In this document: positions 5,891 through 6,812 of the stretch, piece after piece | How positions within the stretch are numbered: position 1 is the first letter of the stretch | Layout: every line of letters starts with the position of its first letter | Assembly (NCBI GenBank): GCA_900556645.1 | Contig: USPJ01000061.1 | Span: 1 to 6,812 of the forward strand | Length of the DNA: 6,812 nt | Source: an uncultured Lachnospiraceae bacterium | GTDB taxonomy: Bacteria; Bacillota_A; Clostridia; Lachnospirales; Lachnospiraceae | Direction of reading: 5' to 3' | Position numbers and translations under genes: made by a program | The notes under the pieces: model-generated | Told to the model about the DNA's origin: nothing | Databases searched by the model: none | The model's input: only the letters and a program-made list of their open reading frames with translations

Positions 5891-6663
5891 TGATATTTGA
5901 AACACATGCACATTATGATGACAAGCAATTTGATACAGACAGGGAAGAACTGTTGTTATCCATGCAGGAGCATGGGATAGATAAGATTATCAATATCGGA
6001 TGCGACAAGGAGACCTGTGAGGCAACTATAGAGCTGATGAATACCTATGATTTTGTATATGGAGCCATTGGGGTACATCCCAGCGATATTGCGAAACTGA
6101 ACGAGGAGATATTTGCATGGATGAGGCAGCAGTTACAGCATCCCAAGGCAGTTGCCGTAGGAGAGATTGGACTGGACTATTACTGGGATAAGGAAGAAGA
6201 GGTACAGGAACGTCAAAGGTATTGGTTTCATCGACAGTTGGAGCTGGCAAAGGAGGCAGACCTGCCTTTTATCATTCATTCCAGAGATGCGGCGGCAGAT
6301 ACCTTGGAGATTCTGAAAAGAAATCATACGGAGAAGAGCCGTGGGGTGATTCATTGCTTTTCCTATTCTAAGGAAATGGCAAGGGAATATGTAAAGTTGG
6401 GATATGATATCGGAATCGGAGGGGTATCCACCTTTAAAAATGCCAAAAAGCTAAAAGAGGTTATTGCAGAAACCCCCATAGAGCATATCCTTTTGGAAAC
6501 GGATTGTCCTTATATGGCACCGGAGCCATACCGGGGAAAGAGAAATTCTTCCCTGTATCTTCCTTATGTGGTGGAAAAAATAGCGGAGCTTAAGGATATG
6601 AAGGTAGAAGAGGTGGAAGACATTACCTATCGGAATGCTCAAAGATTGTTTGACATTGCGTAG
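5890..6663 (+). CDS. tatD: TatD-family metal-dependent hydrolase (deoxyribonuclease)
   Basis: A 257-residue TIM-barrel amidohydrolase of the usual length for TatD. The metal ligands are all in place: H6 and H8 (ETHAHYDD), E92 (GEIGLDYYWD), H130 (PFIIHSRDA), H155 (GVIHCFSYS) and D205 (LLETDCPY), followed by the family motif APEPYRGKRN. TatD proteins are metal-dependent 3'-5' exonucleases tied to DNA repair and DNA breakdown; they are not Tat translocase parts. An in-frame TAG at 5884-5886 makes the ATG at 5890 the earliest possible start; the ribosome binding site is modest (AGAGGA, 5878-5883). It begins 13 bp after the regulator stop, with no terminator between, and is followed by rsmA, a common neighbour in Firmicutes. 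Confidence 0.95.
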   Translation: MIFETHAHYDDKQFDTDREELLLSMQEHGIDKIINIGCDKETCEATIELMNTYDFVYGAIGVHPSDIAKLNEEIFAWMRQQLQHPKAVAVGEIGLDYYWDKEEEVQERQRYWFHRQLELAKEADLPFIIHSRDAAADTLEILKRNHTEKSRGVIHCFSYSKEMAREYVKLGYDIGIGGVSTFKNAKKLKEVIAETPIEHILLETDCPYMAPEPYRGKRNSSLYLPYVVEKIAELKDMKVEEVEDITYRNAQRLFDIA

Positions 6664-6714
6664 TATGGAGACGGTCTTTCAGAAGAATTAAACAAAGAGA
6701 TAACAGGAGAATAT
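6664..6714 (+). promoter_or_regulatory. tatD-rsmA spacer with rsmA ribosome binding site
   Basis: This 51-bp spacer holds AGGAG (6705-6709) five bases before the rsmA ATG. I see no hairpin terminator and no convincing promoter, which supports co-transcription of tatD and rsmA. An ATG at 6665 opens only eight codons and is not taken as a gene. Confidence 0.6.
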
Positions 6715-6812
6715 ATGGCAGATTTGGGAAATCCGCAAAATACCATTGCGGTCTTACAGAAATATCAATTTAACTTTCAGAAAAAATTCGGACAAAACTT
6801 TTTGATAGATAC
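6715..6812 (+). CDS. rsmA: 16S rRNA dimethyladenosine transferase RsmA (KsgA), 3'-truncated
   Basis: Only the first 32 complete codons are inside the window, but they match the start of RsmA/KsgA closely: NPQNTIAVLQKYQF and then KKFGQNFLID, the family's N-terminal signature just before the S-adenosylmethionine-binding motif. RsmA dimethylates two adjacent adenines (A1518 and A1519 in E. coli numbering) in helix 45 of 16S rRNA during small-subunit assembly; its loss gives kasugamycin resistance. The start is supported by AGGAG at 6705-6709. It follows tatD by 51 bp on the same strand, an arrangement common in Firmicutes. In B. subtilis rnmV lies between the two; here they are adjacent. Confidence 0.93.
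   Translation, partial: MADLGNPQNTIAVLQKYQFNFQKKFGQNFLID

Overview
The window looks like part of a low-to-mid-GC Firmicutes (Clostridia) chromosome, most likely a Lachnospiraceae gut commensal. This rests on strong AGGAGG-type ribosome binding sites, the codon and residue style of the proteins, the tatD-rsmA gene pair, and a GGDEF protein beside a NarL-type two-component/ABC-2 cassette. The genus call is inference from style; no search was run.

Layout, left to right. (1) 1-713 (+): the 3' part of a GGDEF diguanylate cyclase whose start lies outside the window. (2) 715-760: a strong, probably bidirectional hairpin terminator between two converging transcription units. (3) 4035-770 (-): a three-gene ABC operon of ATPase, ABC-2 permease and second ABC-2 permease, closely packed, with the two permease genes overlapping by 14 bp. 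(4) 4036-4176: a 141-bp divergent control region with AT-rich -10-like boxes for both directions, an 11-bp direct repeat and a nested inverted repeat. (5) 4177-5876 (+): a NarL-family sensor kinase with a membrane-only sensor region and a NarL/LuxR response regulator, overlapping by 13 bp. (6) 5890-6663 (+): TatD-family metal-dependent hydrolase. (7) 6715-6812 (+): the start of the 16S rRNA dimethyltransferase RsmA (KsgA), cut by the right edge.

How the genes fit together. The kinase, regulator, ATPase and two permeases have the same gene content as Bacillus subtilis LnrJKLMN (formerly YfiJKLMN), where the two-component pair senses linearmycins and related polyenes at the membrane and induces the exporter. 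Here the cassette is split into two divergent units facing a shared control region. The likely model is that a membrane-active compound is sensed by the kinase, the regulator is phosphorylated, and the ABC operon is induced. The natural ligand cannot be read from the sequence. The kinase-regulator unit runs into the housekeeping genes tatD and rsmA with only 13 bp and no terminator, so these may share a transcript.

No tRNA, rRNA, CRISPR array, insertion sequence or phage gene is visible. No stretch over 300 bp lacks a gene. I found no clearly unprecedented system; the most unusual material is the compact divergent control region.
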